This document shows, piece after piece, positions 1-6,154 of a stretch of 6,261 bases of DNA. Position 1 is the first letter of the stretch; the number at the start of each line of letters is the position of its first letter. The position numbers and the translations under genes were made by a program. The notes under the pieces are model-generated. The model worked only from the letters and a program-made list of their open reading frames with translations, made no database searches and was not told the DNA's origin. The DNA is from an uncultured Clostridium sp. (GTDB lineage: Bacteria; Bacillota; Clostridia; Peptostreptococcales; Peptostreptococcaceae): contig URRU01000102.1 of NCBI GenBank assembly GCA_900550335.1, positions 1-6,261 of the forward strand, written 5' to 3'.

Positions 1-348
1 TTGATATTATCAATTATTGCATTGATAAGTGGCTCTATAATGAAAATATTTGGATTTCAGTATGAATCAGTCGGCAGTATTATACTATTTTTCATAATAG
101 CGACTATTATGTCTTTTCCATTAAACCTAATTGCCAGTGCTTTTCCAAAAGCATTACTTAAACTAGGTAAAATAAATTGGCGTACTGCGTTTATTCTATA
201 TTTAGTTTTAGATACTGTAGCTACAAGCTTTGGACTAAAAGTCGTTGACTATTATATGCCTACTGTTTCAGCAACAAACATTTCGATAATCATAATCTCT
301 CTTCTATTTGCTTTTATGGGAAAAGATGATTTCAAGAATGTAAACTAA
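1..348 (+). CDS. YrvL-like membrane protein, 5' end missing
   Basis: This is a small integral membrane protein that enters the window from the left. The first in-frame codon is TTG at base 1, and I see no reason to treat it as the true start. The 115 visible residues hold about four hydrophobic segments (roughly 1-15, 24-46, 61-81 and 91-106) and end in a short charged tail (KDDFKNVN). The pattern GFQYES-GSIILFF, an FPLNLIASAFPKALLKLGKI loop, then LDTVATSFGLKVVDYYM and SATNISIIIISLLFA resembles, from memory, the Bacillota YrvL regulatory protein family. The Bacillus subtilis member of that family acts on a minor sigma factor. The family call rests on recall of the pattern, and the role in this organism is unknown. 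No sigma factor gene is visible nearby. Confidence 0.6.
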   Translation: MILSIIALISGSIMKIFGFQYESVGSIILFFIIATIMSFPLNLIASAFPKALLKLGKINWRTAFILYLVLDTVATSFGLKVVDYYMPTVSATNISIIIISLLFAFMGKDDFKNVN

Positions 349-415
349 CTCAAAAATATAAAATAATTTTGGGAACAGCTGATTGGAGATATTCAATTTT
401 TGATATTAAATTCAG

Positions 416-421
416 TATAAT
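416..421 (+). promoter_or_regulatory. candidate -10 box for the DUF6440-type gene
   Basis: A perfect TATAAT lies 43 nt ahead of the ATG at 465, in a gene-free stretch of about 115 bp. No good -35 is seen at 17 nt; the best is TTCAAT at 392-397 with 18-nt spacing. In such AT-rich DNA a TATAAT can occur by chance, so this is weak evidence for a separate promoter driving 465-1017. Confidence 0.35.
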
Positions 422-464
422 AAATAATTTAAAATAAATTAATTTTTAAAGGAGATGATTTTTT

Positions 465-626
465 ATGGGACGTTTTAAGAAAATTTATCAACAAGGAACA
501 ATTGATGTAATTGAAATTTGGGTTGATACATAAACAGGTGTAAATTATATCTTCCATAGAAATGGAAACGCTGCAGGATTTACAGTTTTAGTCGATAAAG
601 ATGGAAAACCTGTTATTACAAAATAG
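465..626 (+). pseudogene. DUF6440-type small protein, broken by an in-frame TAA
   Basis: A strong Shine-Dalgarno (AAAGGAGATGA, from 448) precedes an ATG at 465. The frame reads MGRFKKIYQQGTIDVIEIWV then DT, meets TAA at 531-533, and continues in the same frame as TGVNYIFHRNGNAAGFTVLV then DKDGKPVITK to a TAG at 624-626. The 52 coding positions match the whole length of the DUF6440 family as I remember it, including the VDxxTGVNY centre and the closing DKDGKPI. The stop sits where family members carry a charged residue, so one base change (GAA or AAA to TAA) explains it. There is no frameshift, the intact half-frames remain well conserved, and no downstream in-frame ATG could restart it. The break looks recent, unless it is a sequencing error. 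The family has no firmly established function that I know of. Confidence 0.75.
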
Positions 627-651
627 TTTATAAGATTAGGTGATTGATACC

Positions 652-1017
652 ATGATAATAGAAAATATTCCAAAATCCTTAGCTGAATTATATAAATCTA
701 TACTTTCAGAATTAAGACCAGATTGGGATGTTAAAATTGATGTAGAGGATTATAATCTATACAAACTTGGATTTGTAGATGAAATTCCTTGCTCGATAAG
801 TTTTAACGTATCTAATAAACAAATGGCTGAGCTATATGACAAAATAATTGATATGGAAGTTAGTGTTTATATGCACGAGGATTTACTTTTAAAAAATCCT
901 ATTAATATGACTTTAAATGAAAAAATTCAATTTGAAGAAGTAAAAAAACTTGAAGAAGAATATTATAATAAATATCGTCCTTTAGAAGGACTTGCTTATG
1001 ATTTATCAGAAGAATAA
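652..1017 (+). CDS. hypothetical acidic protein, about 121 aa
   Basis: I do not recognise a family. The product is soluble (no membrane segment or signal peptide), rich in Glu, Asp and Lys, and ends in a charged helix-like stretch (EKIQFEEVKKLEEEYYNKYR) before LEGLAYDLSEE. I chose ATG at 652 because AGGTG at 638-642 lies 9 nt ahead of it. An in-frame GTG at 640 would add four residues but has no ribosome binding site. It begins 25 nt after the broken DUF6440-type gene and on the same strand, so the two are probably co-transcribed. The frame is open for its whole length with ordinary codon use, and the 121-aa length argues for a real gene. A hairpin begins 35 nt after its stop. Confidence 0.7.
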   Translation: MIIENIPKSLAELYKSILSELRPDWDVKIDVEDYNLYKLGFVDEIPCSISFNVSNKQMAELYDKIIDMEVSVYMHEDLLLKNPINMTLNEKIQFEEVKKLEEEYYNKYRPLEGLAYDLSEE

Positions 1018-1052
1018 GTTTTAAAATTTGCGAGTGTAAATAAAAGCTGATA

Positions 1053-1128
1053 AAAAGGGAGGATGTATATGCAAACAACGACAATGCAGCTTGACTGCCT
1101 GGAGTGTTTGCATATACTCCTCCCTTTT
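1053..1128 (-). terminator. long hairpin, terminator of the ABC locus
   Basis: The arms 1053-1076 and 1106-1128 form 23 base pairs with a single bulged T at 1064, around a 29-nt loop. It lies 9 nt beyond the stop of the minus-strand ATPase gene, and read on that strand the stem is followed by TTTTT then ATCAGCTTTTATTT, fitting an intrinsic terminator. Read on the plus strand the arm ends in TTTT then CCC, a weaker signal for the convergent gene ending at 1017. The stem is much longer, and the loop far longer, than an ordinary terminator needs. The loop core is shared with a second hairpin near 5800. Confidence 0.75.
1080..1104 (-). repeat. conserved 25-nt hairpin loop core, copy 1
   Basis: Read on the minus strand, this loop core matches the loop core at 5802-5826 (plus strand) at 23 of 25 positions. 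It starts CTCCAGGCA and ends TGCATTGTC. Inside it, GCAG-TCAAG-CTGC (1086-1098) can form a 4-bp apical stem with a 5-nt loop. The two differences from the other copy are the two partners of one base pair in this stem. In both copies the core is enclosed by CAAAC...GTTTG at the top of the main stem. Confidence 0.8.
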
Positions 1129-1137
1129 CCCAGTTTC

Positions 1138-1812
1138 CTATTTATCACTTATAATTTTCCCATCACTAATAGTCACTATTCTATCCGCAGTTTCCGCAAT
1201 CTCTTGATTATGAGTTATCATCACAAGTGTCCGTCCAAAATCATTAACAGTATCTCTAAGCACCTGCATAACCTCCTCAGTTGTCTTGCTATCAAGATTT
1301 CCAGTCGGCTCATCAGCAAATATAACTGATGGTCTATTAGAAAGTGCCCTAGCTATTGCAACCCTCTGCTGCTGACCACCTGAAAGCTCATTTGGAAACT
1401 TCTTAACCTGCTCCTCAAGTCCCATACTTTTGATAATACTATCAATATATATTGGATCTTCCTTTGAGCCATCCAAAAGAATTGGCAACACAATATTGTC
1501 ATATACACTAAGCACAGGAATTAAGTTAAAACTCTGGAATATAAATCCAAATTCCTTTCTTCTTATCTTAGAAAGCTCGCTATCACTCAACTTGTATAAA
1601 TCTTCATCCCCTAAAAATACTTTACCCTCTGTAGGCTTATCAAGTCCAGCTATACAGTGAAGAAGTGTACTCTTTCCTGAGCCAGATGTTCCTATTATCG
1701 CTGTAAATTTTCCATTTTCAATCTCTAAATCTATTCCATCTACAGCTTTAACAAGCCTCTCATCTTTTCCGTAGTATTTTTTCAAACCTTCTATCTTTAA
1801 CGTTTTTTTCAT
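1138..1812 (-). CDS. ABC transporter ATP-binding protein (LolD/MacB/BceA type)
   Basis: This is the cytoplasmic ATPase that powers the FtsX-type permease encoded upstream. All nucleotide-binding motifs are intact in the 224 residues: Walker A GTSGSGKST (41-49), Q-loop Gln93 in FIFQSFNLIP, signature LSGGQ (143-147), Walker B VIFADEP (163-169) with catalytic Glu168, D-loop NLDS (172-175) and H-loop His201 in MITHN. The FQSFNLIPVLSVYDNI stretch and the short length are typical of the family that works with MacB, LolCE and BceB permeases. The start is set by TAGAGGAGATGA ahead of the ATG. It is the last gene of the locus, 187 bp after the permease, with its own operator and promoter at 1895-1963 and a hairpin terminator directly after its stop. 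The substrate cannot be read from the ATPase. Confidence 0.95.
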   Translation of the reverse strand: MKKTLKIEGLKKYYGKDERLVKAVDGIDLEIENGKFTAIIGTSGSGKSTLLHCIAGLDKPTEGKVFLGDEDLYKLSDSELSKIRRKEFGFIFQSFNLIPVLSVYDNIVLPILLDGSKEDPIYIDSIIKSMGLEEQVKKFPNELSGGQQQRVAIARALSNRPSVIFADEPTGNLDSKTTEEVMQVLRDTVNDFGRTLVMITHNQEIAETADRIVTISDGKIISDK

Positions 1813-1894
1813 AAAATCTCATCTCCTCTACATTCACCAAATTTCTTTCAATTTTATTTAGTGAATAAAATTTATCTACCATTTATTTACGATT

Positions 1895-1963
1895 AGATTA
1901 ACATTTTAAATATTTACCTTCAATATATACTGCTTAAACGGTATAAAAATCGGCACAAATGGC
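1895..1963 (-). promoter_or_regulatory. LytTR-like direct-repeat operator and promoter for the ATPase gene
   Basis: On the minus strand GCCATTTGTG (1963-1954) and ACCGTTTAAG (1942-1933) repeat with a period of exactly 21 bp. They share the linker ending TTTTTAT. A candidate -35 TTGAAG (1923-1918) and -10 TAATCT (1900-1895) follow with 17-nt spacing; the -10 begins 33 nt after the second box. Two roughly 10-bp direct repeats on a two-turn period upstream of the core promoter are the known site architecture for LytTR-domain response regulators (ComE, BlpR and VirR types), and ACC(A/G)TT matches their core as I recall it. The same arrangement precedes the permease operon. No LytTR gene is in the window. 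Confidence 0.6.
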
Positions 1964-1999
1964 AACATAAAGTCTAAAATCAAATCATTCTATCAAAAT

Positions 2000-4648
2000 T
2001 TAATCATCTAAATCTCTAATTCCATCTGCTATTTCCTTATTTGCAAATTCTCTATTTGCTAAAGAAACAGCAACTAAACAAGCTATAATTGTAGTTATTA
2101 CAAACACAAATGCCCCACCAGTTGGGAATGTAAAGTCCATAAAATGCTCTATTCCGAAGTTTACATACGCATCATTGTGCCATTTAACCATTTTTAAAAG
2201 ACTTACAACAGCTATTGCTATTCCCACAACTGAGCTAAGTACACCATAAGTTAATGCTTCAAACCTATTCATTTTCTTCATACCTGAAACATCCATTCCA
2301 AGTGCTCTCATTGTAAATATCTCTTTTCTTCTAATTATTAAATTGGCTCTAACTGTGCAGAATATGTTTAAAATAGATATAAGCACGATAAGAATTAAGC
2401 TTATTGTCGCTTCTTTTCTCACTTCTATCTCTACTAATCTCTGCTCTTCTTCAAAATCAAATTTATTGCTTATACTAGCAGGTATATTATCCTCAACATA
2501 GTCTATCACTTTTTTATTTTCAGACTCAGAGTTTGTATCTTTTAAATTTATTCCTATATTATTATATGTTTCTTTTCCAAATATAGCCTTCATATTATTC
2601 TCTGATGTTATAATCTCTACCCTAGTTGGAAGCAATCTATCCCCATAACCTAGCCAACTTTCAGATATAAGTGCACCTACTCTGACATTTATTGTTTTTC
2701 TCTCAATCTTATCTCCATTATGATAATTTACATTTATCGGAATTATATCTCCCACTTTAAGTCCTTCAATAACCTCGTGATATGTGTGTGTATCTATAGG
2801 ATCATAGAAATAATTAAGAACTGCAACATTTACATATCCATCTTTTGTCTGTTTTATGCTATCAAGAGATCCATCTTTTATATAACCCTTCATTCTTTCG
2901 TCAATTCCATCATTAGTGTAAAATCTCATATGGCTTAAAAGGTCTATATTCTCTGTTTCCTTTATTCCGTAGTATTTTAAAGCTCTCTTATTTGCATATC
3001 CCTTTTTAAGTTCTACATTAGCTTCTCCTTCAAATCTAGCATTTACAGATTCAACTTCTTTCATTCCTTTTAGATTTTCAACGTATTTCTTATCAATTCC
3101 AAAAGTATCTATATCGTTGCTTATTCCAGGACTTGCATTTATATCGTATTTATAATATATATCAGTTATATTATTGTCTATTTCTCCCATCATAGAAGTA
3201 AATGTGTTCATTATCATATATCCGCCAAGTGCTATTGAAATAACAGAAATCAATGTTCTACTCTTTTTAAGAGTTAGATTTCTCATTCCCATATATCCAT
3301 ATATTCCAAATACTTTCTGTAAAAATCTTCCAAACACACCCTGTTTTTCTCTTCTTTTATGTGTTGAAATATCTCTAACTGCATTTAAACTCGATACTCT
3401 TCCTATTTTAATAATCGGCGGAATAGTTGCTATTACTACAGAAATCAGAGATACAACTACTGTCTGGACTAGTATTCCACTTTCTATGTATAGCTTAGGT
3501 TTTATTTTAAGGGCAGTTAAACTAGAATCCTTAAATACCATTAATCCAACTTTTGAAAATACTATTCCAGCTAATATCCCAAGAATTGTTCCTATTACCG
3601 CAATTATAGCTGATTGGTAGATTATCATCATTCTAACTTTGTTCTTAGTCGCTCCAACTAGTCTAAGTAGGCTAACTTCTCTTATAATTTCTCCCCACAT
3701 TATGTTAAATATATTAAATATAAGAAGTATTACAGTTAGTATTATAATCATATTATTTTTGTCGTACATATTTTCAAGTGAAAACTGTATTTCTGTGAGT
3801 TCGGCTATGTAGTTGCTGTTTGGATAGAATGTAGGTCTTCCTATTCCATTTCTCATAGCAACCTGTTCTACTCTATTTCCAACAGCTATACTTTCTCTAA
3901 ATGACTTAGCCTTATCAGTTTTAAATTTTACTATAGAGTCGTAAGTCACAGCCTCATCTGGAATTATTCTCTGATTTTTTGTAAATGAAATTCCCTGTAA
4001 TTCATCGCTGCCATTTCCATAAGTGTACGCTATCCGTCGACTCATCTCTGCACCTACTTCAACAGCTCCTCTTATATTGTCCTCATATTTTCTTTTTACA
4101 AATCCTACAACCTTGAATTTTTTCTTTTCTGTGAATAACTGCTCTTTCCCATTTTTATCCGTATATTCTTTTTTAAGAGTTACAGTTATTTCTTTTCCAA
4201 GCTTGTCTTTTATTCCAAAAATTTTTGCTGCTTCCTCGTCTAACACGATTTCATTGTTGTTTCTGGCTTTTCTCCCAACAAGCTCCTGAGATTTCATAGA
4301 GAAATAGTATGGTGCTGAGACATATTTTCCTTCAAAAGACTTTAGTTCTGTCTTTAGACCATTATCTGTTACTATCTCACCTAAGTTTTGAACATCGTCT
4401 ATTGCTGAAATATCTTTATCTCCCATTAGTTTGTTCAACTGATCTAAAGTTATTCCAACGTATTCTGTATGATAACTTCCGTATACTTTTTTCAGTGCAT
4501 TTGCTTTGTTCATGCTCTGAGAAATTTTTACTGTGTTTAGCCCAAATATCAGTGCAATCGCAGCAATTACCCCTAAAAACATCATCACAGTTCTATTCTT
4601 GTTTTTAGTAAGGTATTTGATTGATAGTTTAGAATATATATTTTTCAT
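2000..4648 (-). CDS. FtsX/MacB-type ABC transporter permease, two extracytoplasmic domains
   Basis: This 882-residue membrane protein pairs with the ATPase encoded downstream. The order is: TM1 (about 20-40), extracytoplasmic domain 1 (about 45-295, with the FKVVGFV strand typical of MacB-like periplasmic core domains), three TM helices (about 299-318, 340-366, 389-413), then TM5 (464-486), extracytoplasmic domain 2 (about 490-745), and three more TM helices (747-769, 797-818, 844-864). Each half therefore repeats the four-helix MacB plan. The cytoplasmic loops IIREVSLLRLVGAT (321-334) and IIRRKEIFTMRALGM (771-785) are the FtsX coupling motifs that touch the ATPase. Such permeases usually do mechanotransmission or export of peptides, antibiotics or lipoproteins; the substrate is unknown here. 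The start follows GAGGTGA, which contains the stop codon of the preceding gene. A close copy of domain 1 is encoded just upstream. Confidence 0.92.
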   Translation of the reverse strand: MKNIYSKLSIKYLTKNKNRTVMMFLGVIAAIALIFGLNTVKISQSMNKANALKKVYGSYHTEYVGITLDQLNKLMGDKDISAIDDVQNLGEIVTDNGLKTELKSFEGKYVSAPYYFSMKSQELVGRKARNNNEIVLDEEAAKIFGIKDKLGKEITVTLKKEYTDKNGKEQLFTEKKKFKVVGFVKRKYEDNIRGAVEVGAEMSRRIAYTYGNGSDELQGISFTKNQRIIPDEAVTYDSIVKFKTDKAKSFRESIAVGNRVEQVAMRNGIGRPTFYPNSNYIAELTEIQFSLENMYDKNNMIIILTVILLIFNIFNIMWGEIIREVSLLRLVGATKNKVRMMIIYQSAIIAVIGTILGILAGIVFSKVGLMVFKDSSLTALKIKPKLYIESGILVQTVVVSLISVVIATIPPIIKIGRVSSLNAVRDISTHKRREKQGVFGRFLQKVFGIYGYMGMRNLTLKKSRTLISVISIALGGYMIMNTFTSMMGEIDNNITDIYYKYDINASPGISNDIDTFGIDKKYVENLKGMKEVESVNARFEGEANVELKKGYANKRALKYYGIKETENIDLLSHMRFYTNDGIDERMKGYIKDGSLDSIKQTKDGYVNVAVLNYFYDPIDTHTYHEVIEGLKVGDIIPINVNYHNGDKIERKTINVRVGALISESWLGYGDRLLPTRVEIITSENNMKAIFGKETYNNIGINLKDTNSESENKKVIDYVEDNIPASISNKFDFEEEQRLVEIEVRKEATISLILIVLISILNIFCTVRANLIIRRKEIFTMRALGMDVSGMKKMNRFEALTYGVLSSVVGIAIAVVSLLKMVKWHNDAYVNFGIEHFMDFTFPTGGAFVFVITTIIACLVAVSLANREFANKEIADGIRDLDD

Positions 4649-4652
4649 GTTC

Positions 4653-5606
4653 TCACCTCTTTTTTCTTGTGTATACGGCGTAAATTATTTCAACTACAGC
4701 CAATATTGCCAGTATTCCAATAATTATTTTGCCTTTATTACAAAGTTTTTCTGAATCAGTACTTATTTCTGAAAGTTTATTTATATAGTTGTTATTTGGA
4801 TAGATTTTATCTTTTCCTATTTTGCTTCTAGCTCCTACCTGTTCTACTTTCTTTTCAAGATTTACATTTGAGCCAACATGATTTTCTTTTCCTGTTTTAA
4901 ATCTTAATATCACATCGTATGTAATAGCTTCATCTGGAATTATCTCTTGTCCTTTGTTCCAGATAAGACCTTGTACGTTTTCATTACCATTTCCGTAAGT
5001 GTAAGCTATCCGTCTATTTGTATTAGACTCGATTTTTACATCATCTTTTATATTGTCCTCGTATCTTTTCTTTACAAATCCGACAACTTTAAATTTCTTA
5101 TCCTCTTTAAATGTCTTCTTTTCTCCACTTTTATCTGTGTATTCTTTTTCAAGAGTTACATTAATTTCTTTTCCAAGCTCGTCACTTACTCCCAAAATCT
5201 TTGCTGCTTCTTCATCTAGTACAATCTCATTGTTGTTTCTAGCCTGTTTCCCAACAAGCTTTTGAGATTTCATAGCAAAATACTGTGTAGTAGCGTAATA
5301 TCTTCCTTCAAATGACTTTAATTCAACTTTTGAGCCATTATTTGTAGTAATTTCTCCTAAGTTTTGAATGTTGTCGATTCTTTCAATATCTTTTTCTTTA
5401 AAAATACTCTGAATCTGTTCCTCAGTTATTCCAACATATTCTGTATGATAACTTCCGTATACCTTTTTTATTTCATTCGCTTCATCTTTGCTCTTTAAAA
5501 TTTTTACCGCATCTACTCCAAGTATTAGTGCAACCGCTATTAAAGCGAATATAAATACCATAAGCATTTTATTTTTGGTAAGTTTTTTTAAGTTTGTATT
5601 TTTCAT
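4653..5606 (-). CDS. membrane-anchored stand-alone copy of the permease's first extracytoplasmic domain
   Basis: This 317-aa protein has TM1 (about 13-35), a large extracytoplasmic domain (about 40-288), TM2 (about 292-312) and a positive tail YTRKKR. It has no FtsX coupling loop and no further helices, so it cannot be a permease by itself. It aligns with the first 300 residues of the downstream permease: from KKVYGSYHTEYVGIT onward I count 127 identities in 194 ungapped positions (about 65%), with NNNEIVLDEEAAKI and KKFKVVGFVK unchanged. The frame is fully open, the RBS (AAAGAGGTGAGAAT) is strong, and divergence is concentrated at TM2 and exposed stretches, which argues for a maintained protein rather than a relic. 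It is first in the operon, 4 nt from the permease, behind a LytTR-like operator. A role as accessory ligand-binding subunit or decoy is inference. Confidence 0.85.
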   Translation of the reverse strand: MKNTNLKKLTKNKMLMVFIFALIAVALILGVDAVKILKSKDEANEIKKVYGSYHTEYVGITEEQIQSIFKEKDIERIDNIQNLGEITTNNGSKVELKSFEGRYYATTQYFAMKSQKLVGKQARNNNEIVLDEEAAKILGVSDELGKEINVTLEKEYTDKSGEKKTFKEDKKFKVVGFVKKRYEDNIKDDVKIESNTNRRIAYTYGNGNENVQGLIWNKGQEIIPDEAITYDVILRFKTGKENHVGSNVNLEKKVEQVGARSKIGKDKIYPNNNYINKLSEISTDSEKLCNKGKIIIGILAILAVVEIIYAVYTRKKR

Positions 5607-5664
5607 ATTCTCACCTCTTTTTTAGAAAATTTTTTATAATTTATTTGTGTGATTGATTAATTAA

Positions 5665-5732
5665 ATAATATCACTTTATTTTTTCTATATTCTAAAATTG
5701 GTGCGAATGGTATAAAATCGTGCGTGAATGGT
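5665..5732 (-). promoter_or_regulatory. LytTR-like direct-repeat operator and promoter for the permease operon
   Basis: On the minus strand ACCATTCACG (5732-5723) and ACCATTCGCA (5711-5702) repeat on an exact 21-bp period, within two near-identical units both starting TTTTATACCATTC. A candidate -10 TATTAT (5670-5665) begins 32 nt after the second box, one nt different from the spacing at the ATPase promoter. The -35 position (AGAATA) is poor, as expected for an activator-dependent promoter. The match to the ACCATTCA-type sites of BlpR/ComE-like LytTR regulators is from memory. The first repeat unit ends 8 bp before the 157-bp palindrome at 5740-5896, whose far arm ends in an inverted ATACCATTC. 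Confidence 0.65.
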
Positions 5733-5739
5733 ATAAAAA

Positions 5740-5896
5740 TGGATAAAATCAAAATTTATAGATTAATATCTCTCAGAGATTGAAGGTATAGACAAACTCC
5801 TCTCCAGGCAATCAAGTTGCATTGTCTAGTTCGTTTGATCTATGACTTTCAATCTACCAAGTTATCTATTATCCCTATAAATTTTGATTTATACCA
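5740..5896 (+). repeat. 157-bp nested palindromic element, copy 2
   Basis: The outer arms 5740-5761 and 5875-5896 are inverted repeats matching at 19 of 22 positions without gaps, both starting TGG at the element edge. An inner stem pairs 5777-5797 with 5833-5855: 21 pairs, two of them G-T wobbles (5787 with 5844, 5785 with 5847), plus two bulged A on the right side. The 35-nt loop (5798-5832) contains the conserved core 5802-5826, with its own apical stem GCAA-TCAAG-TTGC (5808-5820). No T-tract follows, so it is not a simple terminator. No target-site duplication is evident. It could be a MITE-like element, a structured RNA or a protein-binding single-strand hairpin; the sequence alone does not decide. 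Confidence 0.7.
5802..5826 (+). repeat. conserved 25-nt hairpin loop core, copy 2
   Basis: This is the plus-strand counterpart of the loop core at 1080-1104 (minus strand), differing only at 5811 (A for G) and 5817 (T for C). These two bases pair with each other in the apical stem, so the change is compensatory. The enclosing main-stem sequence has no other clear similarity to the first copy beyond the CAAAC/GTTTG next to the loop. Confidence 0.8.
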
Positions 5897-6154
5897 TTCT
5901 CTAACAACATACTAAATTCATAAAAGATTTAACAATAAAGGTTGACTGCAATACAAGGTACTTTGACAGTTACAAGATTAATCAACATCAAAATTACAAA
6001 TCCATTCTAAAATAAACTTTGATTACTTTATTCTAATATTTCAATAATTTTACAAACTGTAAGATTTTCAAAAAATTTTGGAGCTGTTAGTATAACATTG
6101 CAACAAGTTTCTTTTATTAGTCATAATCTTTTATAAATTTACTAACTAAAAAAG
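5897..6154. other. gene-free AT-rich spacer
   Basis: I see no open frame with a ribosome binding site, no tRNA or other known RNA, and no strong terminator in these 258 bp on either strand. TTGAC-like hexamers near 5940-5970 have no -10 at proper spacing. The stretch separates two related palindromic elements. Confidence 0.5.

Noticed and set aside
640..651. GTG at 640 as the start of the hypothetical gene
   Set aside because: No ribosome binding site precedes it, and the AGGTG that overlaps it is well placed for the ATG at 652.
902..1329. Minus-strand frame 902-1084 and plus-strand frame 1063-1329
   Set aside because: They run antisense through the hypothetical gene, the hairpin and the ATPase gene, lack family features and have compositions expected of shadow frames.
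2720..5265. Plus-strand frames inside the permease and its paralogue
   Set aside because: All are antisense to genes with clear domain structure. Frames at 4023-4289 and 5053-5265 resemble each other only because the underlying genes are paralogous.
4653..5606. Frameshifted full-length permease
   Set aside because: The frame stops 4 nt before the next gene's ATG, and no remnant of the missing helices or second domain lies between them in any frame.
5740..5896. Insertion sequence or MITE with proven ends
   Set aside because: The 22-bp inverted ends are suggestive, but no target-site duplication is visible and no transposase is nearby, so a mobile element call is not supported.
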